A DNA stretch of 64,000 bases, from positions 75,844,969 to 75,908,968 of the forward strand of contig NC_083605.1 of assembly GCF_029168945.1 (NCBI RefSeq), given 5' to 3'. The notes under the pieces were generated by a model. It did no database searches, was not told the origin of the DNA, and was given only the letters and a program-made list of their open reading frames with translations. Made by a program: the position numbers and the translations under genes. Below are positions 12,725 to 24,374 of the stretch, in pieces. The stretch comes from Cannabis sativa. Its lineage: Eukaryota > Streptophyta > Magnoliopsida > Rosales > Cannabaceae. Position 1 is the stretch's first letter; every line of letters begins with the position of its first letter.

Positions 12725-12945
12725 TTTCTGTTTCGTCGAGCCCTGGGCTTGTGGTCCTCCTTTGAGTGTGGGTTCAATTGGATGAATCTGTCAAGTCAAG
12801 GTCAACGTACGTAGCAGCAAGGAAGGTGCATCGCCTATTTCTCGTTCTCGCTCGGGAGCCAAAACGAACACGCCTGCTACCTCCTCAACACGACATTTGG
12901 CAGGCAACACTCTAAGCGAAGAAAGAAAGGCATGGAGTATGAATT
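12725..12945. other. GC-rich island unlike its surroundings; candidate organelle (mitochondrial) DNA insertion
   Basis: About 220 bp of mixed-composition sequence (for example GCATCGCCTATTTCTCGTTC and GGGAGCCAAAACGAACACGC) sits abruptly in DNA that is otherwise strongly A/T. It has no long ORF and no inverted ends. Its composition and texture resemble plant mitochondrial intergenic DNA, but this is an impression and not a match I can demonstrate. Confidence 0.35.
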
Positions 12946-14341
12946 TCCATTACAAGAAAATCATAATCAAGAGGTCCTTTATAATTACAAATCGACAGGT
13001 ATGTTTATTCCGGTCTCAATACAATTAGGTTCATAATAAAATTTTGATATGAAAAAAAATTACTTTTAAATTTTTTAAAAAATAAATAGAAATTTCATTA
13101 ATAAGTAAACCAAACATAATTTATTAAATATGATATAAATCCTAATATCTCCTTCAACTAAATAACCTATAAACTCCCAACAATAAAGCATCAAGATATT
13201 AGGAAGGAAACTAGACTTTCATCCCGGGTGAATGTGTGTCAAATCCCACCAATCAATGACAATCAATTAAAAATTTTCAAATAAAAATTAAATAAAAATA
13301 CCCAATTTATTCAAAATATAATAAAGAAGAAAAACACGACAAACCATGTTCAAAACATATTTAGTAAATATATGAAAATTGTATATTAGAAAAATGTATT
13401 CTAACATAAATTTTATGTTATAATTTTTCTGCATATATGATTTATTTTTTTATCTTTAAAAAATAATTAGAAAAAATTAATTTAATTTTACTCATATTTT
13501 TAATCATCAATTTATTTTTAGTTTAATGATTTTCTAAAAATATATACATAAAAAAAAAAAGTATGTTTTAAATAACACCCGCAACACTAATTATAAGGTA
13601 ATAGTACAAATATTTGTGTCATCATTATTTATCGTGTGTAACAAAAACTCACATAAAAATCACTTTACAATATTGTGAATAGTTTGATAATCATTTTTAA
13701 TGATCTAAAAAATTCAAGGAATATACTAATACATAAATTATAGTTTGAGAGACAAAAACGCTGATACTAGTTTTAGATATATAAAACATGTAGATTACAC
13801 AATTCTCTATCCCACCTCTAATGAGGCATACACAAGGATAGAATGATAGTAAGGACTCGAATAATTATTAGAAGAGTGTTAATTATTATTTCTTAATCAA
13901 TTTTTATGTCTGAAATTACATACTAAAATATATTTTAATTTTTTTTTTCATAGTAGTATCTGTTATAGTTACAATATTATTCTTGTAAATTTTTTAAAAA
14001 TTTTAAATAGTTTACACTACCGAAAATAAAGTTCTTGATATTTCAGTTTACCATACTTGTTTAAAAAATTTCAAACTTTTGGCACGGTAAACTATTTGAA
14101 AAATTTTAAAAATTTTAAAAATTTATAGGGATGATGTTAACACTATAATGAACATTGTCATGAAAGAAATTAAATAAAAAATATTTCGACATGTATTTTC
14201 GAACATTGAGGTTGACTAATAGATAATAAAAAATTAACATAGCACTCCTTTAATAATTAATAAGGATGAGAACAGAAGAACACTCCCCGCTTATTATCGA
14301 CCCGTTTTACATCCTTACATCCAACATGAAAGTTCTTTTTT
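12946..14341. other. Intergenic DNA between the OPT promoter side and the Yippee gene
   Basis: No gene is seen. It contains a family C near-palindrome at about 13955-14160 (TAGTTTACACTACCGAAAATAAAG and its inverted partner). The rest is AT-rich with no recognisable structure. Confidence 0.5.
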
Positions 14342-14632
14342 GGAAAACTTATAAAAATATTGGAATTTGGGTTAACTTTTACAAAAATACCGTCACACGG
14401 AAATCTTTACAAAAATACTGTGTTTTTGTAAAACACCAGTAAAACACAAAGCAGAACAGCTCAAAACAACAGTAGACACCATTAAAACACCAGTAGAATA
14501 CCAGTGAAAACTTAACACAGTATACTACAGTTTGAAACTTATAAAAAAACAAAGTAAAAAAGTAAAAAATACCGCCTGGCAATATTTTTGTAAAAAAATA
14601 TCAAAAGTTAGTATACCATGTAAATTTCCCTC
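14342..14632. repeat. Dispersed repeat (family A) upstream of the Yippee gene
   Basis: Closely parallels 22743-23005: GGAATTTGGGTTAACTTTTACAAAAATACCGTCACA corresponds to GGAACTTGGGTTAGTTTTTACAAAAATACTGTCACA, followed in both by TACTGTGTTTTTGTAAA, AAACACAAAGCAGAACA and AACTTAACACAGTA. It is a non-coding interspersed element of about 270-290 bp; the superfamily is not determined. Confidence 0.65.
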
Positions 14633-14779
14633 TTTTTTTAAGGGACTTTTACCAAATTTCAACAAACGACATTAATGATGAAATATCATTAGAATGAAAC
14701 GCAGTGTCGTTTTTCTAAACAACACTTCGTATCAATCTTGTCTTCTTTTTCCATTAAAAGAAAAAAAAAATGAAAAAAC

Positions 14780-15517
14780 AGACAAACACAATTTTCTTAC
14801 CATTTCTGAAATTAGAGAAAGCTTTAGAGAACCCTAACAACACTCTCTCCTCTCTTTCTCTCAATTTTCGATTCTCATCAGCTAGAAGAACCCAACATGG
14901 AAAATTCTCAAGGTACATAAAACAACATCAAACTCTTCTTTTTATCTTCATCGAGATCAAATGATAATTCATAATTATGGAAAAAAAAAAAAAAAAAAGA
15001 TTGGTTTTTTTTGGTATTAAATGAAAAATGAATTTAGGGGTTTTACTCATTTTTGTGTAACTTAAAAGACCCAGATCTTCAAAAATAATAATTTAATATC
15101 TTGAACCATTTTCTATTTATGATCTTCTATGTTTCTTGAAATGGGTTGCTTTTACTGTAGTTGTTATTATATTATGTTTAAACTTCTGACAGTGTTGGTG
15201 TCCTTATCAATTACCATTTATATCTCTTTCCTTATCATTTATGGCTTTGACATTATTATTCTAATCTAAACTAACTCAATTGTGTTACAGATTATTGGCC
15301 CCAAGTTTAGTCGGTTGTGAAAATCTTATTAGTAATCACATTTGTTGTTGAGTAAGGTGAGGTTATGGCTTATCTATGGTCTCTTTAATTTAGTGAATTT
15401 TATGTTTTGTTTTGTCTTTTCTTCTCAATATTGATTATTGCTATGCTTGGGTTATGTTATGCTCTCAAAAGGGTCTTCATTTTATTGGGGTAGTTTGCAA
15501 GCTGGTCTTGTGTTTTG
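14780..15517 (+). other. Predicted split 5' leader of the Yippee-like gene with a short uORF
   Basis: A CT-rich start region leads to a donor (CTCAAG|GTACAT, exon end 14912). A leader exon follows at 15291-15356 (TTACAG|ATTATT ... GTAAG|GTGAGG), and a third acceptor may lie at 15500-15501, just before the ATG at 15518. If spliced this way, an ATG at 14897 opens an 11-codon upstream ORF that crosses the first junction and stops in the second leader exon. This is inferred from splice signals only. Confidence 0.35.
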
Positions 15518-16060
15518 ATGGCAGAATTGGTTGGGCCAAGGTTGTACAGTTGCTGCAATTGTAGGAATCATGTTGCTCTTCATGATGATGTCATTTCTAA
15601 AGCTTTTCAGGTGAACAATTTAGTGTTGATGTTACTTTGAGTTGATGATTTTAGTGGTGAATTGCTTAACCAAACTCTACTAGGTGAACTTCTTTCGAAT
15701 TTTTTTAATGAAACACAAGCCAAATTCTCTTATGTGAACTAAAGACATGTGTAGTTGATCATTTGAGTTTTGGTTCTGTTATTACTGCTAGTATTGGAAA
15801 ACAAATACAATCTTGATGATGATGATGTTTAGGGAAGGAATGGGCGAGCGTTTTTGTTCTCTCACGCGATGAATGTCATGGTGGGAGCTAAAGAGGACAG
15901 ACAACTAATGACCGGTTTACATACGGTTGCTGATGTCTACTGCTCTGATTGTCGAGAAGTGCTCGGTTGGAAGTATGAAAGAGCCTATGAAGAAACACAG
16001 AAATACAAGGAAGGAAAGTTCATACTCGAGAAATCGAAAATAGTAAAGGAAAACTGGTAG
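15518..16060 (+). CDS. Yippee-like (YPEL) zinc-binding protein
   Basis: Small conserved eukaryotic protein with the Yippee/Mis18 beta-tent fold and one zinc site. The precise biochemical role in plants is unknown; homologues occur in the nucleus and in CTLH-type ubiquitin ligase complexes. Two coding exons, 15518-15610 and 15833-16060, give 106 residues. The zinc ligands are two CxxC pairs, C12/C15 and C68/C71, separated by 52 residues, exactly the family spacing. The body reads [12 protein letters not shown] ... [14 protein letters not shown] ... [10 protein letters not shown] ... [10 protein letters not shown], all signature text. The start [10 protein letters not shown] matches the family beginning. 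It is the only recognised host gene on the + strand here and converges on the WNK gene. Confidence 0.95.
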
Positions 16061-16814
16061 TTAACAATGGAGAAGGTTTCTGATTTTCCCGTTGGACATA
16101 TCGGTGAGTGTGTAAAGGTTACTCATATGTGTATTCTCAGCAACTGAAAATATCCTCAGGTCATCATTGGTTATGGTTGTGCATTGTTCTTGTGTGGATA
16201 TGTGTATTGGATTGGATGATTTCTTTTGTTAATAAAATGTGAATATAATAGTGAAAGTTTGTTGTGCTCATCTGAAATTGTATAATTCTGTGAATGGCTT
16301 AATGGTTTTGATTGAACAAGTGACTGAAATCATTGTTTAGAAATTGATTATCTGAATTTGAAGGATAACCACTCAATCATGAAATTTGAACATGGGAAAA
16401 CCATAAAGGAAGAAAGAACTCTCATTTTCTAAGATTTTGCTTAATGAAGATTTTGAGTTTCTTCCACTTTTTGTAGATTTTGAGTTCATTAAGCTTTTAT
16501 CTATAAAGATTCAGTTGTTTGAAAAGAAAAATAAACATTCAGTTCAGTGAAAGAGAATGGGTAAATTCAATAATTACAGTAAAATTATCAAATTAATAAA
16601 TTATAATGAATTCAATAACAATTAAAAGAATGAAGAAGACTCAGTTTTTCTAAAACTAAAAAAACCAATGAAATTCATCTTGTTTTAAGGAAGAAAATAA
16701 AAAAAGAATAATGAAAACCAATCATTCCCTCAATGTAATCAGAGGAAAATATTGTGAAGGAAAAAAAGAAGCAAGAATCAAACATATAAAGCCACCCAAA
16801 AGAAAAAAAACAAA
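16061..16814. other. Convergent 3' regions of the Yippee and WNK genes
   Basis: 754 bp between two stop codons facing each other. It should hold both 3' untranslated regions (AATAAAATGTG at about 16230 for the + gene; AT-rich text before 16815 for the - gene). No further gene is seen. Confidence 0.5.
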
Positions 16815-19550
16815 TCAAGCAGCAGCTACTTTTTTCTTCATTATCCATCTCTTTTTCGAATTTTCGATAGCTTGTTCCCTCAAGCTCATGAGTTCAAGAC
16901 AGTATTGCTGATACTGAGTGTCAATTGCATCAAGCTCCTGCTTTAGCTCCTCATAATCATTGTTCTCTCCAAGAGACAAGGATTGCATACTTGCCAAGCT
17001 AAAATTTTGTGATAAACCCGAACAAGAATCATAATACGAGAGTACAGAGCTCTTTCCGGTTGTCTCAAGTTTTCCTTCATGAAAATTCTCTTCCTGCTCA
17101 TGATTGTACTCTGAACCGAAACCACATCTTTCTGATCCCTTGAAGAGTTCATCAAGTTTGTATGACATATTCTCACCATACTCAGCTGAGATATCTGAAA
17201 CTTTGTTTGCACAATCTTCCAATTGTGTCAGTTCGAGAATATGTTGACTGTCAATTTCGTGTGAAAGAGGTGTGCCTGGTACTGAATCCCAAGAACAACT
17301 TTCATCGTTTACAAGTATAGAACAATCATCGGTTGAGCTATCTGTTCCGGTTGACAAGTTTCCAGAGGTGAGTTTCCAGCTGGGCACAAGCTTCACAATC
17401 AAGTTGTCAAGCAACATGGCTATGACACTAATATCTTCATTTGTGAGATCAAGTTGCTCAACCATCTCTCCAGCAATTGAGACTGTGGTGTCAGAATCAA
17501 GAAAGAATGCAAAATGGATATTCCTTACCCGACCTGTTGTTAAAACCAAAAACAAAATTAACACTTTAACACTTCAATGAAGAACAAACTACAACAAACA
17601 AATAAACCTTTTGTATCAAAGATACTTACCACAAGAATCAGCAATCCGCAGAGTTAATGAAATTGTATTATCATCATCCTTCTTCCCCATTAGCCTGAAT
17701 TCATTATTCTTAGTGTGCTTCCATAGTTCTGCACTTGAAATACTAGGCATGCCACTTGCACTTTTCAAAACTGAACCAATAGTAGAATGCTTTTTGCTGA
17801 TAGAATCTACATCCATCGGACGATGTTCAGAACGTTGTGGTTCAGAATTCATTGGAGCATGTGGCGAGTCAACTAGTTTAGGAGTAATAGCAAGTATCCC
17901 ATTAGGTTCCTGGTCCAGATTCACAAGATTTTCGGTAGCAAGAAATGGATCTTTCAAAAGCTCAACAGCAGGCAATCTCATAGATGCAGGAACCAGACAC
18001 TTCTCGATGAACTGCTTGACTTCGGGATTATTAACTTTTTTAAGGGAAGCTGGCTTTATTCCCTGCAAAAAGAGAATAAAAGAAGTTGTTAAATCGACAA
18101 TTACTATTTACAAATCAATCATGTTAAAACCGAATACTCAATATTCAAGCACTCAGCTACTTACATTGGTAACCTTCTTATAAATCTGAGCTGGATTTTT
18201 GCATTCATTGTAAGGGTATTCACATGTAACCATTTCTAATATACACAAGCCGAAAGAATATATGTCCACAAGTTCATTGTATTCTTCTTCGTAAAGCTCG
18301 GGAGCCATAAACTCAGGAGTGCCTGGACAAAAGAAAATTAACACAACTTTCAGTTGAATAATTTATCCAATATCATACACAAATAAAATAAAAAATGTTA
18401 CCAATGACACTGCGAGCAGTGGGTTGTTGCATCACTACTGCCAGTCCAAGATCACCGATTTTTACTTCTCCAGTATTTCCATTAACAAATATGTTGTCAC
18501 ACTTCAAATCTCTATGGATAATACAAGGATTGTGAGAGTGCAAATAGTGCAATCCTCGAAGAATCTGTCTAGCCCAGTTCTTGATAGCTTTCAGATCAAC
18601 GTTTTTATGCTTCTTTCGGTACCTATATTAAAATTAACAATAAATAAAACATGATACAGGATGAAGGCAAAGTACAACCGAACAAAATATTATCGAAACA
18701 AAACTCACTTTCTCAAACTGCCAGATGTAAACAGCTCAGTTATCATATTAATAGTCTTGTTAGTATCATCCACCCAAGAGTAACAAAACTTCATAATATT
18801 CTCATGTTTCAATGACTTAAGCAGATGAACCTCAGAATACAATCTTTCCAACTGGTCCGGCGTTTGCATTAAATCCTCAATACTCACTTGGTTCCAAGCT
18901 ACTTCTACTCCATCAATTTCATCAAAAGCCTTATATCTAATACAGGAAAAACATAATGACAAAACAAAAATCAGAACTTAAACACTCAGAGAAGCGAAAT
19001 TTCTTGCGAAAAAGTAATTGAAATTTCAATAATAAACAAAAGTATAATCCATACACAGTCTTGAATGCTCCCCTCCCCAAGACTTCTTCATACTGTAATC
19101 ATACAAAGGAAAATTAAATCAAAACCAAATAAATTCAGATACAAAAAACCAATAAACAATGAAAAAAAGCAAGTATGAAATCAAAACCCAATAAATTCAG
19201 ATACAAAACCCAATAAACAATGAAAAAGCAAGTATGAAATCACACAACACCAAATATTACCCAACTAATCAAATTAGTTCAGCACCAACTAGGCTTAAAA
19301 TTCTAAATAGATAACAACATTTAGACAATGATAAAAATACCAACATAACATAGAATAATTACAAAGACTAAAAATTTAACAGAAAATTATCTAATTTGAT
19401 AATAAAGCTACAATAAAAATTGAAATACAACAATTCAATACAGAATTTCGATTCCATTACCCGCAAATATCGTCCAGTTGGATCTTTCTCCACAACATCA
19501 TCGAACCCAGAATCCGAAGTTCCACGCATTACAGCTGTACGCGAATCCAT
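16815..19550 (-). CDS. WNK8: WNK (with-no-lysine) serine/threonine kinase, WNK8/WNK10 type
   Basis: Cytosolic Ser/Thr kinase; plant WNK8-type kinases phosphorylate the RGS1 G-protein regulator and V-ATPase subunit C. Seven exons: 19461-19550, 19055-19092, 18709-18936, 18402-18622, 18165-18322, 17630-18062, 16815-17533; 628 residues. The hallmark is visible: the usual ATP-binding lysine is replaced by Asn58 (EVAWN), and the substitute lysine is K41 in the glycine loop (GRGAFKTV), 17 residues earlier as in WNK1. Catalytic loop HRDLKCDN has D157. The metal motif is DLG (D176) rather than DFG, and GTPEFMAPE is the activation segment end. The OSR1_C-like domain ([10 protein letters not shown] ... 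[11 protein letters not shown]) follows, then an acidic/Ser-rich tail and a terminal coiled coil ending KKRWIMKKK. The paralogue number is an inference. Confidence 0.95.
19118..19238. repeat. Two-copy tandem repeat (about 60 bp) in WNK intron 1
   Basis: 19118-19179 and 19180-19238 are near-identical, each running from ATCAAAACC through AATAAATTCAGATACAAAA to GCAAGTATGAA. The few differences are homopolymer length changes and single substitutions, which points to a fairly recent local duplication. Confidence 0.85.
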
Positions 19551-20133
19551 ACCAAACCCAAGAAAAACAGAAGAAGAGGAAAAAGAAGAAGAAATCTTTT
19601 GGAGGGGCAAAGAAAAAAAGAAAAAAAAACCAAACTAGAAACACAATCGCTACTAGAGAACAGAATTAATTGAAGGAAGAAACTTTTCAGAGAATGCTTC
19701 ACATGCAGCGGAGTAAGAATCGAATGCCGATCGGAAGCGAAACCGGCAGCCTAGAAAACAAACCCTAGAACATCCAAATCCCATAATACCGAAATTTCTG
19801 AAATCAACGAAGCTCGTAACAATCAAATCTAACCCAGGCTCAGCCATATTAGCTTTATCAGCATTTTTTGGACCATAAAAAACCTAAAATTAAAAGGTTA
19901 ATTGAAACCAAAATGAACACAAACCGAAACGAAACCAAGAACAATTGGGTGAATTGAAGCGCTGAAGTTGAAAGCTTTGAATCAACTGAAGGGAAATTAG
20001 GGTTGAATTTTATGAGAATTGGGGATTTTTTTGAGGTTGGTGTCGAAGGAATAAAAGAGGAGAATCTTTCTCTTTTTATGAGCGCGAGTATAATCCACCG
20101 CCTAAATTCAGCGCGTTGACTTATATATATCAA
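19551..20133 (-). promoter_or_regulatory. WNK 5' leader with a 64-codon upstream ORF candidate
   Basis: Upstream of the WNK ATG a purine-rich leader runs back to about 20,060. Within it, 19653-19847 (-) is an ATG-to-stop frame of 64 codons ending about 100 bases before the main ATG; its peptide has no recognised family. If it lies in the mature mRNA it would be a strong translational brake. It might instead be partly intronic. Confidence 0.3.
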
Positions 20134-20341
20134 TAATTTAAATATTTAAATATAAAAATGATTTTATTTTATTTTTATCTTTTTAAAAAAGGAAAAGATT
20201 ATTATATGATAACGCGAAAATTACTCTTTATCGAACATTAATTAATTAGTTTTATTTTCTTTTTTTTAAAAAAATAGTTTTATTTTCAATAAATATGATT
20301 TTTTTTAAAAAAATTTGCTTAATATTTAATACTATTTTTCT

Positions 20342-21017
20342 TAGGCCGGAACATAAAAACCGCTAAACCGTGGGAACCGCCTAACCCATTAGAATCCGCC
20401 CGCATGGAAACCGCCCATTAAAAAACCGCAAAAATTGGGTTGGGTTGAGTTTTAACCCGTTGATTGGCGGGCGGGTACGGGTTAGCCTAAAAGGAGCGGG
20501 TCCAACCCGTACCCGTTATTTATTATTATATATATATATATGTTAAAAAAATTTATTCCTAAGGCTGCCTAAAACAAACAAAAAAAAAAAAAAAAAAAAA
20601 AAACCTAAAACTAATTGTCGCACTATGTGTGAAAATAAATAATTGTCTTATAGTTATCTAGATGGTGGCTTTAACTTGTGATAGTAAACCAAACCAAAGC
20701 TTCAATTTTGGTGATAATATAGTATACCACAGGTTGTATTTGTATGGGGGAAGGGAGGGAGATATTTTTTTGCTGAGTAAAATTTACATATGTTGTTTAA
20801 GCAAAAAGTGGAGTCTACACTTGTGGCAATATACTTTGGAAGTTTTAATTTTTAAGCAACCCAAACCGCCCACAAAACCGCATAAAACCGCCCTCTAAAA
20901 AACCGCCCAACCCAAACTTTTATTGGGCAGGTATGGGTTGTGATTTTAAAAAATCGCCAAATAAAAAAACCGCCAAACCGCCCAAAAACCGCCCAACCCA
21001 ACCCATGTGCAGGCCTA
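20342..21017. mobile_element. Non-autonomous hAT-type element with perfect 8-bp target duplication
   Basis: Ends TAGGCCGGAACAT and, on the other strand, TAGGCCTGCACAT; flanked by a perfect 8-bp direct repeat ATTTTTCT (20334-20341 and 21018-21025). The subterminal 120 bp at each end are packed with CCGCCC/CCGCAAA/AACCCAACCC motifs in clustered copies, the usual layout of hAT transposase-binding regions. 676 bp, no transposase; the interior contains (TA)n and poly-A runs and unrelated sequence. Confidence 0.88.
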
Positions 21018-21462
21018 ATTTTTCTTTTGAAACAAAATTAAATACTATTTTTAAAATTAATATAATTACTAAATTACTTATTTTTCTCCCAAATTTGAGG
21101 ATAATGATTTGATTTGATATTAAAGATAATTTTTAAGATATAACACGTCAATTTAATAATAATAATTTAGTAAAATGGATAAAAAATAGATAGATTTTTT
21201 TTTTCATTTATGTATTCTCTTATTATTATTTTAATGGTAAATTCTGAGAATTTTAAAAGAAATGTGTATAAATTTATCAGCAATAATTTAATTTTAATAG
21301 TTTGAGGTTAAATTCTTTATTAATTTTAAGTAATTTATTTTTTAAAAAATTAAATTAGAGATAGTTTTCCAAAACAAATAAATTAACGTTTTTTTTTTCA
21401 AGATAAAAACAAAATGGGGGTTATTATTCTTATTCAATGACTTGATTAATTAGAGATACTAA

Positions 21463-22435
21463 GGGGGTGTTTGGAATGGGTTAATGCTAACAAGGGAAAG
21501 GTAATGTGAAATATTACCTTGTTTGTTTTGAGTCTTTAGCCTTGGAATGTTATTCCCTTAGTATTATAACTACCCTTGAGGAGGGTAATGTTGATACTTT
21601 AAAAAAGGATAGGATTGAATCATTACCTTCTATTATATTAATTTGAATAGAATTTTTGAATTAATTAATAAATTTAAATACCAATAATATTATCATTTAT
21701 TATAAATAAAATATTACAGTATATATTAAGTTTGTGAGATCGGTTTTTTTTAACTGAGTTATTTTTATATTATTAGCAATAATATATGTATATTCATTAT
21801 ACATAAATTTTATGCGGATAGTGTACACATAAATGACATAGCAAACAAAAATAAATAATATAGTGATAAAATATATTAAAATATTCATTTTAATTAATAA
21901 AAAATACAATAAAATTTAATAGGGGCTTTTTCATTTTTACATTTCAAAATGCTTTTTTTTTTTTTATTTTGCATTTTTACGAAATTCTACATAGAAACTT
22001 CTATTGCAACTAACGCTGCAACCTAAATTGCAATAAAAAATCGTATAAAACCCATATTGCAACTAGCGCTGCAACCACTCTAGAAACCCAAACCGTAAAT
22101 TTGAAAAAAAAAAGTTAAAAAAACAGTATATGAGATAATTCTCCAATTTAATATTTACTAATTAATAAATAAATTTCTTTAATAAATAATTATTTTATTT
22201 TTATATATAATTAACATTAAATAAATATATATAAAAAATATTTTTATTTTAATTTTTTAAAATAATATATAAGATTCCTGTGCTCAACCAAACACTTTAA
22301 TTTGATTAACAGGAATATGATTACATATTACCCTACACAACCAAACACAGTTTACACATTTCCCTATAATCATATTCTCCTTCATAATATTCCCTATAAT
22401 CAAATTATTTTGAACACCTCGAACCAAACGCCCCC
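21463..22435. mobile_element. Non-autonomous PIF/Harbinger-type element with TAA target duplication
   Basis: 973 bp bounded by TAA (21460-21462 and 22436-22438). The left end GGGGGTGTTTGG pairs with the reverse complement of the right end, GGGGGCGTTTGG. Terminal GGGG(G/C)...GTTTGG plus a 3-bp TAA/TTA duplication is typical of Harbinger-type elements. There is no transposase ORF. Fragments of a related copy are at 41000-41690. Confidence 0.82.
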
Positions 22436-24374
22436 TAAATAAATGAAATAAAAAAAGAAGGTAATCTAGAATTTAATAATTATAGTTATTTAGGGAATAA
22501 ACAATAAAATTAAGATTAAAATATAATTAGTGGTCAGCACATAATTCCAAATCCATTAGAAACGTTCAAACTTCAAATGTCTTCCACTAATAAAAGCCAG
22601 CCAAACAGCAAGGCATTGTAGCTCAAACGGTGCCGTTTCATTAGCTTGTTTTTTATTGTTTGATTATTATAGCAAATAAAATGGTCATGAAATGGTGTCT
22701 TAAAATTTTCAGTTTGTTATAAATGGTTTTTAAATTATTCACAGTATTATAAAGAAAAATTTACAGAAATACTGGAACTTGGGTTAGTTTTTACAAAAAT
22801 ACTGTCACATAGAAATTTTTTCAAAAATATTGTGTTTTTATAAACCAACAGTGAAACACAAAACAGAACAACTAAAAACAATAGTGGAACAGCTAAAAAA
22901 CAACCGTAAAACAACAATAAAAACTTAACACAGTACACAATATAAAACTTACACAGTATTTTTGAAAAAAAAATACAGTATTTTTGAAAAAAAATTCCGT
23001 CCACAGCATAAAAATAAAAAACTTGAAAATTTCAGTATGTGGTGTTAATTGTTCTTATTATTAAATTGATTATTCTGTGAAGTTTTGTCATGGCAAACAA
23101 AATGATGACACTAATTGCCACATAAGTAGTGTGACAAAACTTGATTGAAGGACAGGTTCAAACTTGGGCATAGGTGGACTAGGTCTGTGCCTAAGGTTCA
23201 CCTAGCCTAGAAATCCAAAAAAGATTTTCTCTTTTTAAAATTACACAATTCTTTATTGATTTTGAAAAATACAATATTTTTTAAATAGGCCCAAAATTAA
23301 TTTTTTTTTTTTTTATGACTCACTAAAATTTTAAGGGCGATCCTGTTAAAGGACCAAAATCCTAACGAACTAAAAAATTTAAAGGACAATAATACATAAA
23401 TTATAGCTTAGGAAGTAAAAGTTCTAAAGCCAAAATAATAATAACAAATTATGATTTAAAAAGAAAATTGAGGAAGTTAATAATTGTTTTTCTTTTTGAT
23501 ATAATATATAATAAAGAACATTGGTCAAGAAACTCATACTGCTTTTGAGCCAAAATTCAAACATAATTTCTAACCATATAATTAGAGCAAACATCCCACA
23601 ACCTAATCTATAATTAATTAATATAATTATCATTATATATAATTAAAAACAAAAAACACGTTTGCAACAACATTAAAATCATTATTTCAATTGCCATGGG
23701 CTCATTCTACTAAAAGAATTTTCACAAGAAAAGATTAAGACATAAGAGAGGAGAGAAATGGGGGTTGGTTGGGGCTAAACATTCTAATTTCTATCTAAAA
23801 CAATTTGAGATAGAATGATATATATAAATATATAAAATAATTTGCAACGTAAATATTAGTTGTTAATAAACACTTAAATTTAATTTTTTAACAATAATAA
23901 TACTTAAGTTATATTTCTAAAACTTCCGTAAATACTTCATCGTTAAGCGTCAAATCATTATCCACATATTATTTTTTTATTGATATATTTAAATTAATTT
24001 TAAATAAAAATAAATAACTTAATGACATAAAATAATCAGAAACTTTCACGAGACTATTGATTTGACACTAAACAACCAACTACCTATAGAAGTTCAAAAA
24101 ATATAACTTATATATTATTACCGTCAAAAATTAAACTTAAATATTTATTTGCAACTAAAAATTAAATTAAGAATTTATACCGCAAATTACTCTTATATAT
24201 AATATATAGCTATGACTCACTTCTCCTGAACCAAACATGAAATGGTTAGATAGAAGAGGTAAAATTTCAAGTATATATATATATTCTCAACTATGGAATT
24301 CTCTCCTTAAACTAATATGTTTCTTCATAACCAGTCACTCTTAATAATATCATCATTACATGACTAAACCCCTT
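22436..24374. other. Intergenic DNA upstream of the PUX10 3' end, with two MITE-like repeats
   Basis: Holds a family A repeat (22743-23005, see 14342-14632) and a family E repeat (about 23838-24193, ends ATAATTTGCAACG and, inverted, GAGTAATTTGCGG). At 22627-22640 a palindrome-like AAACGGTGCCGTTT occurs; similar 14-mers lie upstream of other genes here. No coding sequence is seen. Confidence 0.5.

Noticed and set aside
17272..18183. + strand frames of 102 and 190 codons over the WNK gene
   Set aside because: Antisense of WNK exons 6 and 7 and across an intron; no recognisable protein.
20662..20898. 78-codon frame inside the hAT-type element as a transposase remnant
   Set aside because: No similarity to hAT transposase (no BED finger or dimerisation motif); composition is that of the element interior.
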